The notes: a model not told the origin generated them from the sequence alone. DNA of 64,000 nucleotides from Gloeotrichia echinulata CP02 (GCA_038087035.1 CP051187.1:3539001-3603000); one strand, 5' to 3'; shown: positions 17,127 through 25,861, counted from the stretch's first letter. A program made the numbers and translations.

Positions 17127-17449
17127 AGAATTATCGTCAATATATTCAAACCATACTCCAGGAACACAGTCAATTTAAACCTAAATATGATGAAATAGAT
17201 AATGAATTGATTTTTGATACCATTCATGATCATTATCAATTATTTCGTGTTGGTTGGAATGGTTTAAACCGGATTTATCATAGTGTGATTCATTTTGATA
17301 TCAAAGATAACAAAATCTGGATTCAGCAAAATACGACAGAAACAGATTTAGCTGAACAACTCGTAAACATGGGAGTGCCAAAAGAGGACATTGTTTTTGG
17401 TTTACAACCACCCTATAAACGTCCTTATACAGGCTATGGCGTTGCTTAA
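17114..17449 (+). CDS. xisI: XisI family protein
   Basis: The 111-residue protein begins MANLENYRQYIQTILQEHSQ and carries the family pattern DHYQLFRVGWNGLNRIYHSV, IKDNKIWIQQN and GVPKEDIVFGLQPPYKRPYTGYG. It starts within the end of xisH, with a TGGAGG ribosome site at 17097-17102 inside the xisH frame. It is expected to act with XisH, possibly as its immunity or partner subunit. A decayed second copy of the same gene follows directly. Confidence 0.92.
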   Translation: MANLENYRQYIQTILQEHSQFKPKYDEIDNELIFDTIHDHYQLFRVGWNGLNRIYHSVIHFDIKDNKIWIQQNTTETDLAEQLVNMGVPKEDIVFGLQPPYKRPYTGYGVA

Positions 17450-17458
17450 AGTATAATT

Positions 17459-17815
17459 GAATGTCAACTCATTTTTAATACAGAACATGATCATTATCAA
17501 ATTCTTTATCTTGGCTGACAAGGACTAAATTGTATTTATGCCTGTTATATTCATTTAGATATTAAAGACGGCAAAATCTGGATTCAACATAATATGACAG
17601 AAGCTGATATCGGTCAAGAATTGGTTGAAAAAGGAGTTCCCGCTTCAGATATTATTTTAGGTTTGCATCCCCCTTAGAAACGTCCTTGTATAGCGTTTCT
17701 CGCCCTAGTAAGGTACACCCGTAGGGGCACGGCATTGCCGTGCCCCTACACCGCGTGATACAATTTTGTACCTCACTTAACTGAGAATCGCTATACTAAT
17801 TATGGTGTTAATGAA
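17459..17815 (+). pseudogene. Decayed second xisI copy, interrupted by a MITE
   Basis: Translation reads ECQLIFNTEHDHYQILYLG, stop, QGLNCIYACYIHLDIKDGKI, WIQHNMTEADIGQELVEKGV and PASDIILGLHPP, stop, KRP. This aligns along its length with the intact XisI upstream. Two in-frame stops are present. The C-terminal part is split by a 107-bp element. Joining across the element with one TA removed restores RPCTNYGV, the expected XisI tail. The xisI promoter and start are missing, so this is a tandem-duplication relic. Confidence 0.85.
17689..17795. mobile_element. MITE with TATAGCG(T/A)TTCTC inverted repeats
   Basis: The left end TATAGCGTTTCTC and right end GAGAATCGCTATA (reverse complement TATAGCGATTCTC) are 12-of-13 inverted repeats with a TA at each side. 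The core holds the palindrome GGGGCACGGCATTGCCGTGC CCC. A related core is found at 24691-24779. There is no coding capacity. Confidence 0.8.
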
Positions 17816-17908
17816 TCATGGACAATTATTAATCAACTATTAATTGGCGATCGCCATACATTGCAAAAACCAAAAACTTATAATCTCACTATCACAGGAG
17901 ACAATCTA

Positions 17909-18133
17909 ATGACAACCAGAGAAAGACTCATTCAAGAAATCCAACAAGTCCCTGAAGAAATAGTCGAAGAATTGCTTGATTTTTTATTGTTTACCCAAAA
18001 TCGAAGAAATCAACAAAAAGAACAAAAAACGCCTAGACCCTACGCCCTCTGTGAGGGAGAATTTACTGTTCCTGCTGACTTTGACGATCCATTACCCGAT
18101 GAAATCTTACAGGACTTTGAAAACCCTTTATAA
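17909..18133 (+). CDS. VapB-like antitoxin (DUF2281-type)
   Basis: The 74-residue protein starts at the ATG at 17909, with AGGAG 9 bases upstream. The longer frame from a TTG at 17861 reads through the xisI relic and is unlikely. The sequence TTRERLIQEIQQVPEEIVEE followed by LLDFLLFTQNRR is the helical DUF2281 antitoxin head. The acidic tail GEFTVPADFDDPLPDEILQD is the usual toxin-binding part. It lies 5 bp upstream of the PIN-domain toxin gene, as in type II toxin-antitoxin operons. Confidence 0.85.
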   Translation: MTTRERLIQEIQQVPEEIVEELLDFLLFTQNRRNQQKEQKTPRPYALCEGEFTVPADFDDPLPDEILQDFENPL

Positions 18134-18138
18134 AAATT

Positions 18139-18528
18139 ATGCGACTTTTCCTCGATACTCATATTTTTCTCTGGTTTTTGAATGGTGATCCTCAACTTTC
18201 AAGGCAATTCTGTGCAGAGATTAAAGACCCTAACAATAACATATTTTTAAGCGTTGCATCTATTTGGGAAGCCATCATCAAATATCAACTAGGAAAACTT
18301 TCCTTTCCTCAATCTCCAGAAATCTATTTAACAAAACAACGTATCCGTCATCAAATTGATAGCCTATCTATTGATGAACAAAGTATTGCACAATTAATTA
18401 AATTACCACCTCTACATCGTGACCCGTTTGATCGTCTGATAATTTGCCAAGCGATTCAGCATGACTTAACAATTATTACAGTTGATCAAAAAATTCTTCA
18501 ATATCCTATTATTAATGTTTTAAACTAA
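18139..18528 (+). CDS. PIN-domain ribonuclease toxin (VapC-like)
   Basis: The 129-residue protein is a PIN-domain RNase. Metal-binding acidic residues are visible in MRLFLDTHIFLWFL (D6), SVASIWEAIIKYQLGKL (E), RDPFDRLIICQA (D) and TIITVDQKIL (D). The family cuts tRNA or other RNAs when not neutralised by its antitoxin. The gene follows the DUF2281-type antitoxin by 5 bp and is presumably co-transcribed and autoregulated with it. All expected residues are present, so it should be active. Confidence 0.88.
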   Translation: MRLFLDTHIFLWFLNGDPQLSRQFCAEIKDPNNNIFLSVASIWEAIIKYQLGKLSFPQSPEIYLTKQRIRHQIDSLSIDEQSIAQLIKLPPLHRDPFDRLIICQAIQHDLTIITVDQKILQYPIINVLN

Positions 18529-18885
18529 TTAATCATTATTACTTAATCACTATCACAACGCCAGTTAGGTACGCTCAACATCCTGCCATTATTTGCCCTT
18601 TAACTATTCCAAATCAAGTTGGATATGTCCGTTGCCGGGATTGCTCCGTACTAGGATGAATCAACGCGCAGATGGTTGTTCTTACTCACAATTTGCTGTT
18701 CAATTATACCACTGTGGCCCAAGCCACACAATCGTTTTACGGAACTTAAAAGTTCCTACCGACTTATCCCCATGTCTAAAGCCAGGGGCTTGCGTCTCGC
18801 TTTTTGGTCAATTTAAGCTATGTTTGTTAAATAAAAGAAGTAACCTACGTGGTCAGCTTTGATTTCTTACTTGACATCAAGCATT
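18529..18885. other. Spacer with IS200/IS605-end-like relic
   Basis: No gene is supported. An 89-codon plus frame (18593-18862) has no domain and runs through hairpin sequence. The stretch 18748-18800 (CCGACTTATCCCCATG, then AGCCAGGGGCTTGCG) resembles the structured right end of a TnpB-type element, so I read it as a relic. Confidence 0.35.
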
Positions 18886-19149
18886 GTGAGTGCTAAACGC
18901 CTGCCAGAAACCACAGCCCATGTCCGAATTACCCGTCAATCTTGGCAACACGGCTTCCTTGAGGGCGAAGTGAGTGCGGGTAACTATGAGTGGCAGTTCC
19001 AGTGGCATTTTCGCCGGGGAGAACTGTCTGTTAAACCTTCCCAAGGTCGCGCTTTAATTAAAGAACCCCTAGGTCGCTTCTTGGAACAACAAGATTATCA
19101 GCTAGAGCCTGGAGGCGACTATGCTTTTACTATTCGGGCAGAACTTTAG
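18886..19149 (+). CDS. DUF3146 family protein
   Basis: The 87-residue cyanobacterial protein starts at a GTG (18886). The frame from 18859 is open but the family begins (V/M)SAKRLPETTAHVRITRQS. Conserved features include a repeated W-x-W/F pattern (NYEWQFQWHFRRGELSVKPS) and the C-terminus PGGDYAFTIRAEL. The role is unknown; the family is small, soluble and found almost only in cyanobacteria. It is convergent with the nuclease gene on the other side of the heptamer repeat tract. Confidence 0.8.
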   Translation: MSAKRLPETTAHVRITRQSWQHGFLEGEVSAGNYEWQFQWHFRRGELSVKPSQGRALIKEPLGRFLEQQDYQLEPGGDYAFTIRAEL

Positions 19150-19388
19150 TCATTTGTCATTTGTCATTTGTCATTTGTCATTTGTCATTTGTCATTGGTC
19201 ATTTGTCATTTGTCATTGGTCATTTGTCACCTAACTGCTAACTCCTAACTCCTAACTCCTAACTCCTCACTCCTAACTCCTAACTCCTAACTCCTAACTC
19301 CTAACTCCTAACTCCTAACTCCTCACTCCTCACTCCTAACTCCTAACTCCTAACTCCTAACTCCTCACTCCTCACTCCTCACTCCTCA
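19150..19388. repeat. Two adjoining heptamer tandem-repeat tracts
   Basis: From 19150 to about 19229 the unit is (TCATTTG)n with a few GGTC variants. From about 19230 to 19388 the unit alternates between CTAACTC and CTCACTC. These are the short tandemly repeated heptamers typical of heterocystous cyanobacteria. The second tract runs into the 3' end of the convergent nuclease gene and supplies its stop codon. Confidence 0.9.
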
Positions 19389-19827
19389 TTCGTGATTCTA
19401 TTAGGCGATTTAAGTATCTCTCGATTAGGAGAATGGCTACAATGTCATCTATTGGTCGTGGTGGCTGTCGCATACCGTGAGGTAATAGCTTCGTTAGCCC
19501 TTTGGGTGGGTACATCTGCCAATAGCGATCGCGTGCTTCTAAGGTTGTGTAGCGCTCATCGACTAAAATAATATTTAACGCATCTGTTAATTCTTGAGAT
19601 AATTGTTTTTTCCACTGCTTGGCTGTTGTTTGGTCGCCCATCACTACTAAAGAAATGGGAAACTTTTGACGCAGTGTCTCAATCGTCGCGATCGCCTCAT
19701 TTGCAGGTATAACTTGATGATAGTACAGTTGCCGATCTAGTCCCATCACCGCTACACCGCACTTATCTCTACCTGGATCGAATCCCAAGATAACAGGTTG
19801 TGTCGGTGAAAATTCACGTAAGGTCAT
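19372..19827 (-). CDS. YqgF/RuvC-like nuclease (putative pre-16S rRNA processing or Holliday junction resolvase)
   Basis: The 151-residue protein has an RNase H-like fold start PVILGFDPGRDKCGVAVMGL, with the first catalytic aspartate. A conserved glutamate region follows in IILVDERYTTLEARDRYW, and a C-terminal aspartate pair in PRPIDDIVAILLIERYL. This resembles the YqgF/RuvC-like group found next to DUF3084 genes in cyanobacteria. Expected roles are rRNA maturation or recombination. The last codons (RMRSEE plus stop) are encoded by the heptamer repeat tract. The DUF3084 gene ends 75 bp upstream on the same strand. Confidence 0.78.
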   Translation of the reverse strand: MTLREFSPTQPVILGFDPGRDKCGVAVMGLDRQLYYHQVIPANEAIATIETLRQKFPISLVVMGDQTTAKQWKKQLSQELTDALNIILVDERYTTLEARDRYWQMYPPKGLTKLLPHGMRQPPRPIDDIVAILLIERYLNRLIESRMRSEE

Positions 19828-19902
19828 ATCAAATACACTTAAATTTTATTTAAATTTTATGGATAGCTCTGTTAAAAAGTTATTAATATCAAGCTAATTG
19901 GC

Positions 19903-21393
19903 TTACATGCTAAAAATCACTTCTCCATTTAGGATTGCCAATAGTTTTACTTTCAATGGACCGACTGTATAAGTGTCTTCTGCAGCAATCGCTTTGATTT
20001 CCAAAGGTTGCTCAGATTGCCTGAGTTGGGCGACAAAGCGGAGAAAAGTACCATCGATTTGCACATTTTCAATTATGCCTGCATTTCGGGCGCGAAATTG
20101 CGAAGCTGAAATTAATAAATCCAGCCGTTGTCGTAGCTGATAAGATGTCATATTTTTGGGGTCAGCAGTAGTTGTAGCCAGTAACTGTCCTCCTGAAAAG
20201 ACGAGTTGATTTCGCGCTGTATCAGCAAAAAATTCGATTTGCTTTTCTCCCCTGACGTAATTTCCAGCACAGAAAATTCGCACTACGTATTCTCGCCCAT
20301 CATTAATCTGCTTGATTAATTGCTCAATTTTATCCTGGGGAACGCGCAGGATATCGACATTGGAGGGATTTGTCCCTGGTTCAGATAATTCCATGCTGGC
20401 ATTGCGGTTAGCTTCTTGTAAAATTTGCATTATCGCCTGACGAGCAGCGGACGCCTGGCTAACTTGAACCACACCAGCCGCCAAGACTTGACCGCGAACC
20501 AAAGCCAGCTTACCTAAGCGTAAATCACGATATGACTGGTAATATTTTTCCAGCCTTGCTACTTCTTGTTCGAGATAGTTCTGTTGTTTTTCTAATTCTT
20601 TAAGGCGAGATTCTCGTTTAGCTATCACTTGTTCTCGCGCTGCAATTTCGAGATTGCGCTTTTGAATTAGTCCATCTAGGTTAGCAATTTTTTTATCCCG
20701 CTGTTCAATTGCTTGTTGTCTGTTAGCCAATTCGCGATCGCGTTTTTCGATGGCTGTTTTGGCTTCATCAATAGCTTTTTTAGCTTCAGCGTAAAGTCGT
20801 TGACGTTCTAGTTTCCGTCGTTCAATTTCCGCCAGCAAACTATCTTTCTCATCGTAAACGCTTTGCAGTTCATTTATCGCTTTTTGATACTGAGCTACAA
20901 CTTGACCTAACTGGCTTTGCGTGCGTTGGAGTTGAGATTGAGTTTGGGCTTGTTGGGTAATAGTGCGATTCAGTTGGGCTTGCGTTGCTTGTTGTTTAGC
21001 ATTCGCCGCCTGTAAGGACTGATTAATTACTTGCAAGTCTTGTTGAGCCTGAGCTTGTTCTTTTCTTGCTTGGTTGAGTTGAATCTCTACCTGACTTTTT
21101 TGAGTTTCCGTGGTTTTTAGCTGTTCACGCTTGTGCCTGAGGTCCCGTTGAATATCCTCTAGCTCAAAAACCCCTTTTCGTAATCCTTCGTCGGCAGTAA
21201 ATAAAATCGCTAGGGTTGAGGCCGAAATCAACGTACCAGTAAAAATAGTCACTAGTACAGCGGTGTTTTTGGGACGCAAGTTAAACAGTGAGAGGCGTGC
21301 CTTGCCAACCCGTGTGCCAATACGATCACCAACGGTGGCGAGCATACCTCCCAAAATTAAAATTGCCAGAATAAGGATGTACCCGGTGGTCAT
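19903..21393 (-). CDS. DUF3084 membrane-anchored coiled-coil protein
   Basis: The 496-residue protein has a membrane segment at residues 4-20 (YILILAILILGGMLATVGD) and a second near 47-66 (VLVTIFTGTLISASTLAILF). A long coiled coil of about 220 residues rich in glutamine and lysine follows. The C-terminal globular domain includes VVRIFCAGNYVRGEKQIEF and PLKVKLLAILNGEVIFSM. This is the cyanobacterial DUF3084 family. Function is not established; the topology suggests an envelope protein with a rod-like extension. It is probably transcribed with the YqgF-like gene downstream. Confidence 0.85.
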   Translation of the reverse strand: MTTGYILILAILILGGMLATVGDRIGTRVGKARLSLFNLRPKNTAVLVTIFTGTLISASTLAILFTADEGLRKGVFELEDIQRDLRHKREQLKTTETQKSQVEIQLNQARKEQAQAQQDLQVINQSLQAANAKQQATQAQLNRTITQQAQTQSQLQRTQSQLGQVVAQYQKAINELQSVYDEKDSLLAEIERRKLERQRLYAEAKKAIDEAKTAIEKRDRELANRQQAIEQRDKKIANLDGLIQKRNLEIAAREQVIAKRESRLKELEKQQNYLEQEVARLEKYYQSYRDLRLGKLALVRGQVLAAGVVQVSQASAARQAIMQILQEANRNASMELSEPGTNPSNVDILRVPQDKIEQLIKQINDGREYVVRIFCAGNYVRGEKQIEFFADTARNQLVFSGGQLLATTTADPKNMTSYQLRQRLDLLISASQFRARNAGIIENVQIDGTFLRFVAQLRQSEQPLEIKAIAAEDTYTVGPLKVKLLAILNGEVIFSM

Positions 21394-22008
21394 CTACTGC
21401 TACCGAAACGCTTCCAGATACAGCCTACTACTTTGAACGCATCCCAACTAAACCTGAAGGTTATAGTTGGGGAAACTTTGCGCTAAAAAATAGCGTTACC
21501 AGAAAAACTGGCGTTCTCAGCGTGTCGTTGGAACTTTTGCCTACGAACACTCTAGTAAAAAAAATTAGTAATATAGTAAATCACTAATAATTACTAATAT
21601 ATTCTTGGTCGTGTCTCCAGGGTTTTACCTTTTACCGTACCAACTGTATTGTACCACGTCCTCTGGGTTTCGCTTACCCTTATCTGTGGACGATTGTGGG
21701 TAGGGGCGCAAGGCCTTGCGCCCCGAAAGATCATCCAATCACCCCAATAACCCTGATTTTTTCCGTGGGATGAGGAGTTAAACCTACCATTCACCAGCGG
21801 TATCCTTGTAGGGGAACGGGGGTTAGGTTATTCAAGCTGTTGGGTAATCAACAAGACTTTTCAAACATCCTCTGAGATTACTGTTCACATTCAACAGTTT
21901 CAAATCTCAATTGATTTTCAGGGATTTTCAGAGAAAAAACGCAACCGTCAACCGTCAACCGTTAACTGTCAACAACTTCAAACAGTTGTTTTTATTGTTG
22001 GGAATTCC
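21394..22008. other. Spacer with palindromic and short tandem repeats
   Basis: No gene is supported. The palindrome GGGGCGCAAGGCCTTGCGCC CC (21702-21723) belongs to a family also seen at 38.7, 42.6, 59.6 and 59.7 kb. A short CAACCGT tandem (21940-21970) lies beyond it. The hairpin AACAACTTCAAACAGTTGTT followed by TTTATT (about 21972-21997) sits at the ntcA 3' end and could act as a terminator on the plus strand. Confidence 0.45.
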
Positions 22009-22680
22009 CTAAGTAAATTGCCTACTTAAAGTTACAGGTTTATGCACAGTAATCTTCTTTTTGTGGATAGAAATCATCTTCTTTTCACGCAAATCACCGA
22101 GTAACCTAGTAACGGTAACGCGAGTAGAACCAATTGCTTCAGCGATCGCCTGATGAGATAGCTTGAGATCAATTGTGATTCCATCGGCACAAGGAACACC
22201 AAAATCGCGACAGAGAATCAACAAAAAACTCACTAACCTGGAACCCATATCTCGGTGAGCGAGAGTTTCAATCATCATCTCTGTCTGCAGAATGCGCGAA
22301 GACAGACCCCGCAGCATTAACATCGATAATTCGGGATTTTCCTTAAGTGCTTGCTCGACTTGTTCAATTGGCGCTGACAGCAATTCTACAGGGGTAAATG
22401 CAACCGCATGGTAAAACCTATCCGACTTATTTCCCGTCAGCAGTGACAACACACCAAAAACACTATTTTCCCGGAGCAGTGCTACCGTTATTTCTTCTCC
22501 CGCTTCGTAGACCCTGGAAAGTTTAACAGCACCCTTCAAAAGGAAATAAACTCGTTCAGCAGGATCGCCAGGAAAAAAAATTGTTTTATTGCGTTCAAAC
22601 GTTTCGACAACTGGCGGAAAAGCTCCGGTTGCCATCTGACGAAAAACATTTGCTAGGGCTTTATCTTGTGTCACGATCAT
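22009..22680 (-). CDS. ntcA: Global nitrogen regulator NtcA
   Basis: The 223-residue protein is the CRP/FNR-type regulator that senses 2-oxoglutarate. It activates nitrogen-assimilation and heterocyst genes at GTA-N8-TAC sites. Residues about 30-120 form the cNMP-like effector domain ([20 protein letters not shown]). The helix-turn-helix lies at residues 175-200 ([20 protein letters not shown]). Length and ending ([17 protein letters not shown]) match cyanobacterial NtcA. A GTA-N8-TAC site lies about 90 bp upstream of the start, consistent with autoregulation. The gene is divergent from fabI. Confidence 0.97.
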
Positions 22681-22768
22681 CTACCTTCCCCTACCCAATG
22701 CCGAAAAAACAAAAACTGATTACCTAAGAATACACCTGAAAATTCAATAAAACACCGTCAACCTTTCT

Positions 22769-22782
22769 GTACTTTCCTATAC
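22769..22782. promoter_or_regulatory. Putative NtcA binding site upstream of ntcA
   Basis: GTACTTTCCTATAC fits GTA-N8-TAC exactly. It sits 89-102 bases upstream of the ntcA start, in the ntcA-fabI divergent spacer (22681-23057). AT-rich TTTTAT/ATTGAAT sequences lie roughly 22 bases downstream on the minus strand, the usual spacing to a -10 box. Confidence 0.65.
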
Positions 22783-23057
22783 TCCAAATCAATTCTTCAT
22801 AGTCATTTGTTTATCATGATACATAATTGACGATATTTTTAGCTAGTTTTTGTTGAAAAGTACTTATACTAGCTGTATTTGAAAGTTTTTTTGAAGAGAA
22901 AATTAAGATATCTTGAGAATAACTTCACGAATCATCAGTAATTTTCTGTCAGTAAACCCCCTCACCAATAATCATTTTGCAAATCCCGGATAAAACTAAG
23001 ACAAACTAGGGTCAGATTCTAGTATGCTCCTAATGATTGATCACATTAACAATTGCT

Positions 23058-23834
23058 ATGCTAAATCTGACTGGCAAAAACGCTCTGGTTACAGGTATTG
23101 CAAATAACCGCTCGATTGCCTGGGGAATCGCCCAACAATTGCATCAAGCAGGCGCTAACTTGGGCATTACCTACCTGCCAGATGAGCGAGGTAAGATGGA
23201 GAAAAAAGTCGCAGAACTGGTTGAACCCCTAAATCCCAGCTTATTCCTCCCCTGTAATGTCCAAAATGACGATCAAATCCAGTCTACCTTTGAATCGATC
23301 CGGGAGAAATGGGGAAAACTAGATATCCTCATTCATTGTCTGGCCTTTGCCAATAAAGACGACCTAAGTGGGGATTTTAGCCAAACCTCAAGGGCTGGGT
23401 TTAACACCGCTTTAGAAATTAGCACCTACTCCTTAGCGCAGTTGAGTGGTGCGGCTAAACCGTTGATGACGGAGGGGGGTAGTATCGTCACCCTGACTTA
23501 TTTGGGCGGTGTCAGAGCAATTCCCAATTATAACGTCATGGGAGTTGCTAAAGCAGGTTTAGAAGCCAGTGTGCGTTATCTGGCTGCGGAACTAGGTCCA
23601 CAAAATATTCGAGTCAATGCTATTTCCGCAGGTCCCATCCGCACTTTAGCATCTAGTGCAGTGGGAGGGATTTTAGATATGATTCATCATGTCGAACAAG
23701 TAGCTCCCCTGCGACGCACAGTCACTCAGCTAGAGGTAGGCAATACCGCAGCTTTCTTATGTAGTGATTTGTCCAGTGGAATTACTGGGCAAGTCCTGTA
23801 TGTGGATGCAGGATATGAAATCATGGGGATGTAG
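23058..23834 (+). CDS. fabI: Enoyl-[acyl-carrier-protein] reductase (NADH), FabI
   Basis: The 258-residue enzyme reduces trans-2-enoyl-ACP in the last step of each fatty-acid elongation round. I start at the ATG at 23058, because MLNLTGKNALVTGIANNRSI is the canonical FabI beginning and the frame's earlier TTG adds seven non-family residues. The nucleotide-binding motif is GIANNRSIAWG. The active-site Tyr-x6-Lys is in PNYNVMGVAKAGLEASVRYL, and the C-terminal signature is ISAGPIRTLASSAVGG. It is a short-chain dehydrogenase of normal length. hisB follows 76 bp downstream after a heptamer-type repeat. Confidence 0.96.
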   Translation: MLNLTGKNALVTGIANNRSIAWGIAQQLHQAGANLGITYLPDERGKMEKKVAELVEPLNPSLFLPCNVQNDDQIQSTFESIREKWGKLDILIHCLAFANKDDLSGDFSQTSRAGFNTALEISTYSLAQLSGAAKPLMTEGGSIVTLTYLGGVRAIPNYNVMGVAKAGLEASVRYLAAELGPQNIRVNAISAGPIRTLASSAVGGILDMIHHVEQVAPLRRTVTQLEVGNTAAFLCSDLSSGITGQVLYVDAGYEIMGM

Positions 23835-23872
23835 TCAGGCAAAAGGTAAGAATCATTAGTTATTTCTTCTCA

Positions 23873-23903
23873 CCCAATCCCCAATCCCCAATCCCCAGTC
23901 CCC
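23873..23903. repeat. Heptamer tandem repeat (CCCCAAT/CCCCAGT)
   Basis: About four copies of a 7-bp unit lie between fabI and hisB, the same class as at 43.8 kb. It overlaps the region where the hisB ribosome site would be expected, and no clear Shine-Dalgarno is visible. Confidence 0.7.
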
Positions 23904-23910
23904 ATTAGCT

Positions 23911-24555
23911 ATGCAAATCAGCGATCGCCAAATAAATTTCTCACACCAAGACCAGTCAAACTTTACGCCTCGCATCGCCTGTGTTCATCGCACTACGGGC
24001 GAAACTGACGTACAAGTCACAATTAACCTTGATGGTACAGGCATCTGCACGGCAGCAACAGGAATTCCATTTTTAGATCATATGTTGCATCAAATAGCCT
24101 CCCACGGGCTATTTGACTTGGATGTCAAAGCCAAAGGAGACTGGGAAATTGACGACCACCACACCAACGAAGATGTGGGTATTACCATAGGAAAAGCTTT
24201 AAGCCAAGCCCTAGGCGACAGAAAAGGCATTGTCCGCTTTGGTAATTTCCTTGCGCCCCTCGATGAAGCTTTAATTCAAGTCGCACTTGACTTTTCCGGA
24301 CGCCCCCACATCAGCTACGGCTTGCAAATTCCCACCCAGCGGGTAGGAACTTATGATACTCAGTTAGTGCGAGAATTTTTTGTAGCCCTGGTGAATCATA
24401 GCCAAATGACACTGCATATTCGTCAGCTGGATGGGATTAATTCCCATCACATTATTGAGGCTACATTTAAAGCCTTTGCCAGAGCAATGCGGATGGCGGT
24501 GGAAATTGACTCCCGTCGGGCTGGAATGATTCCCAGTTCTAAGGGAGTTTTGTAG
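23911..24555 (+). CDS. hisB: Imidazoleglycerol-phosphate dehydratase
   Basis: The 214-residue enzyme dehydrates imidazole glycerol phosphate in histidine biosynthesis and uses two manganese ions. Metal-binding histidine/glutamate motifs are clear: FLDHMLHQIASHGLFDL, DDHHTNEDVGITIGKAL, and HHIIEATFKAFARA. Length is normal for monofunctional cyanobacterial HisB, without a phosphatase domain. Upstream is a heptamer repeat, and its position after fabI is probably not functionally meaningful. Confidence 0.97.
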   Translation: MQISDRQINFSHQDQSNFTPRIACVHRTTGETDVQVTINLDGTGICTAATGIPFLDHMLHQIASHGLFDLDVKAKGDWEIDDHHTNEDVGITIGKALSQALGDRKGIVRFGNFLAPLDEALIQVALDFSGRPHISYGLQIPTQRVGTYDTQLVREFFVALVNHSQMTLHIRQLDGINSHHIIEATFKAFARAMRMAVEIDSRRAGMIPSSKGVL

Positions 24556-24690
24556 GCTATTACTCGCGTTGACATCCTCCCTTGAAAGTTCAGGGATTCT
24601 GGATTCAAACAGCAATAGCAGGCATAGCCCGTCTTACATCACTGAGCAACGACAGACAATGCCCTGCGTGTTGCCACTATTTTACCAAAA
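24556..24690. repeat. IS200/IS605-end-like hairpin relic
   Basis: TTGACATCCTCCCTTGAAAG TTCAGGGATTC (24573-24603) has the form of an IS200/IS605 terminus: TTGACA(C/T)-CC followed by a CCCTTGAA/TTCAGGG hairpin. No transposase remains. It probably is a non-autonomous relic. Confidence 0.45.
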
Positions 24691-24779
24691 AGTGAGGTAC
24701 ATCGGTAAGGGCACGGCAGTGCCGTGCCCCTACATCGCGTGATACAATTTTGTACCTCATCTGAATAGGAAGTGCTATA
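24691..24779. mobile_element. MITE core related to the 17.7-kb element
   Basis: The core GGCACGGCAGTGCCGTGCCC CTACATCGCGTGATACAATT and the following TTGTACCTCA match the MITE at 17689-17795, and the right end GTGCTATA is a variant of its terminus. The left end is degenerate. The ABC transporter gene begins about 100 bp downstream. Confidence 0.6.
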
Positions 24780-24883
24780 GAAGAACGGTGGCTCTAGACC
24801 CAAACTTTCGGTAATTATTGTTGACAAACCCGGTCGTGATAGTTAACATCAGCCCACTGGGTAATTTTAATTACATCACTAAA

Positions 24884-25861
24884 ATGAAGTCTGTTAAAGA
24901 CACCCCTGATTCCCAACTCAAGACTACAGACACGGAGCCAGTTGTCCTCACTTCTGAGTTGCGAAAAGTCTATCGCACTGGCTTTTGGCTAAATCAAAAA
25001 GTCCAATCTCTCAAAAGCTGTTCTTTAGCAGTTTATAAGGGGGAAACCTTTGGGCTACTAGGACCAAATGGTGCTGGTAAAACCACGCTTTTAAAACTGT
25101 TGCTAGGAATTATCCGCCCCACCTCCGGGCGGGGATTATTGTTGGGTAGACCACTAGGCGATCGCACTGTCAAGCACAGCATTGGCTATCTCAGCGAAAA
25201 TCCCTACTTGTATGAGTATCTGACTGGCTGGGAATTTTTGCAGCTAGCTGCTGGACTATTTCAAATTCCTAACAGCGTCCAACGCCAACGCATTCCCCAA
25301 CTGCTGGAATTAGTCGGTTTATCCCAAGCGGATGCTCGCAAAAAGCAGATGCGCCGATATTCTAAAGGTATGCTTCAGCGTGTCGGTATGGCACAGGCAC
25401 TAATTAACGATCCAGAATTAGTATTTCTGGATGAACCGATGTCTGGACTTGACCCTGTGGGACGTTACCAAATGCGGGAAATTATCCTATCCCTGAAAGC
25501 CGCAGGTAAGACGATTTTCTTCAATAGCCATATTCTCAGTGAAGTTGAGCTTCTTTGCGATCGCGTGGCTATTCTCTCTCAAGGTGAATTAATTTGTGCT
25601 GGTTCCCTCAATGAACTCTTAGGCGGCGACAGCACATATCATGTCAAAGGTCAAGGTGGTGATTGGCAAATTCTCAAAAAATGGCTCCCTAACCTAGTAT
25701 TTCAGCCTGATGGGACTTGGCAAGGTACACTCAAAGACGATTACTATGATTTTCTCGCTAGTCTGCGCCTAATGGAAGGGCAAATCATCACTATGAATTT
25801 GTCGCGTATTTCTCTAGAAGAGTTTTTTATTGAACAAATTCAACCAAAAAAAGCCCAATAA
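24884..25861 (+). CDS. ABC transporter ATP-binding protein
   Basis: The 325-residue ATPase starts at the ATG at 24884 (MKSVKDTPDSQLKTTDTEPV); the frame is open 22 codons further upstream but those residues look non-coding. It has Walker A GPNGAGKTTLLK, signature YSKGMLQRVGMAQAL, Walker B ELVFLDEPMSGLDP and the switch histidine in FFNSHILSE. The architecture is that of ABC-2 type exporters (CcmA/GldA-like). No permease gene is next to it: tRNA-Ser and a repeat follow. Its substrate is therefore unknown. Confidence 0.88.
   Translation: MKSVKDTPDSQLKTTDTEPVVLTSELRKVYRTGFWLNQKVQSLKSCSLAVYKGETFGLLGPNGAGKTTLLKLLLGIIRPTSGRGLLLGRPLGDRTVKHSIGYLSENPYLYEYLTGWEFLQLAAGLFQIPNSVQRQRIPQLLELVGLSQADARKKQMRRYSKGMLQRVGMAQALINDPELVFLDEPMSGLDPVGRYQMREIILSLKAAGKTIFFNSHILSEVELLCDRVAILSQGELICAGSLNELLGGDSTYHVKGQGGDWQILKKWLPNLVFQPDGTWQGTLKDDYYDFLASLRLMEGQIITMNLSRISLEEFFIEQIQPKKAQ

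Noticed and set aside
18593..18862. 89-codon plus-strand frame
   Set aside because: It runs through an IS-end-like hairpin region with no domain or start signal.
22798..22830. Additional regulatory palindromes between ntcA and fabI
   Set aside because: TTATCATGATACATAAT-like sequence is only weakly symmetric and no known site matches.
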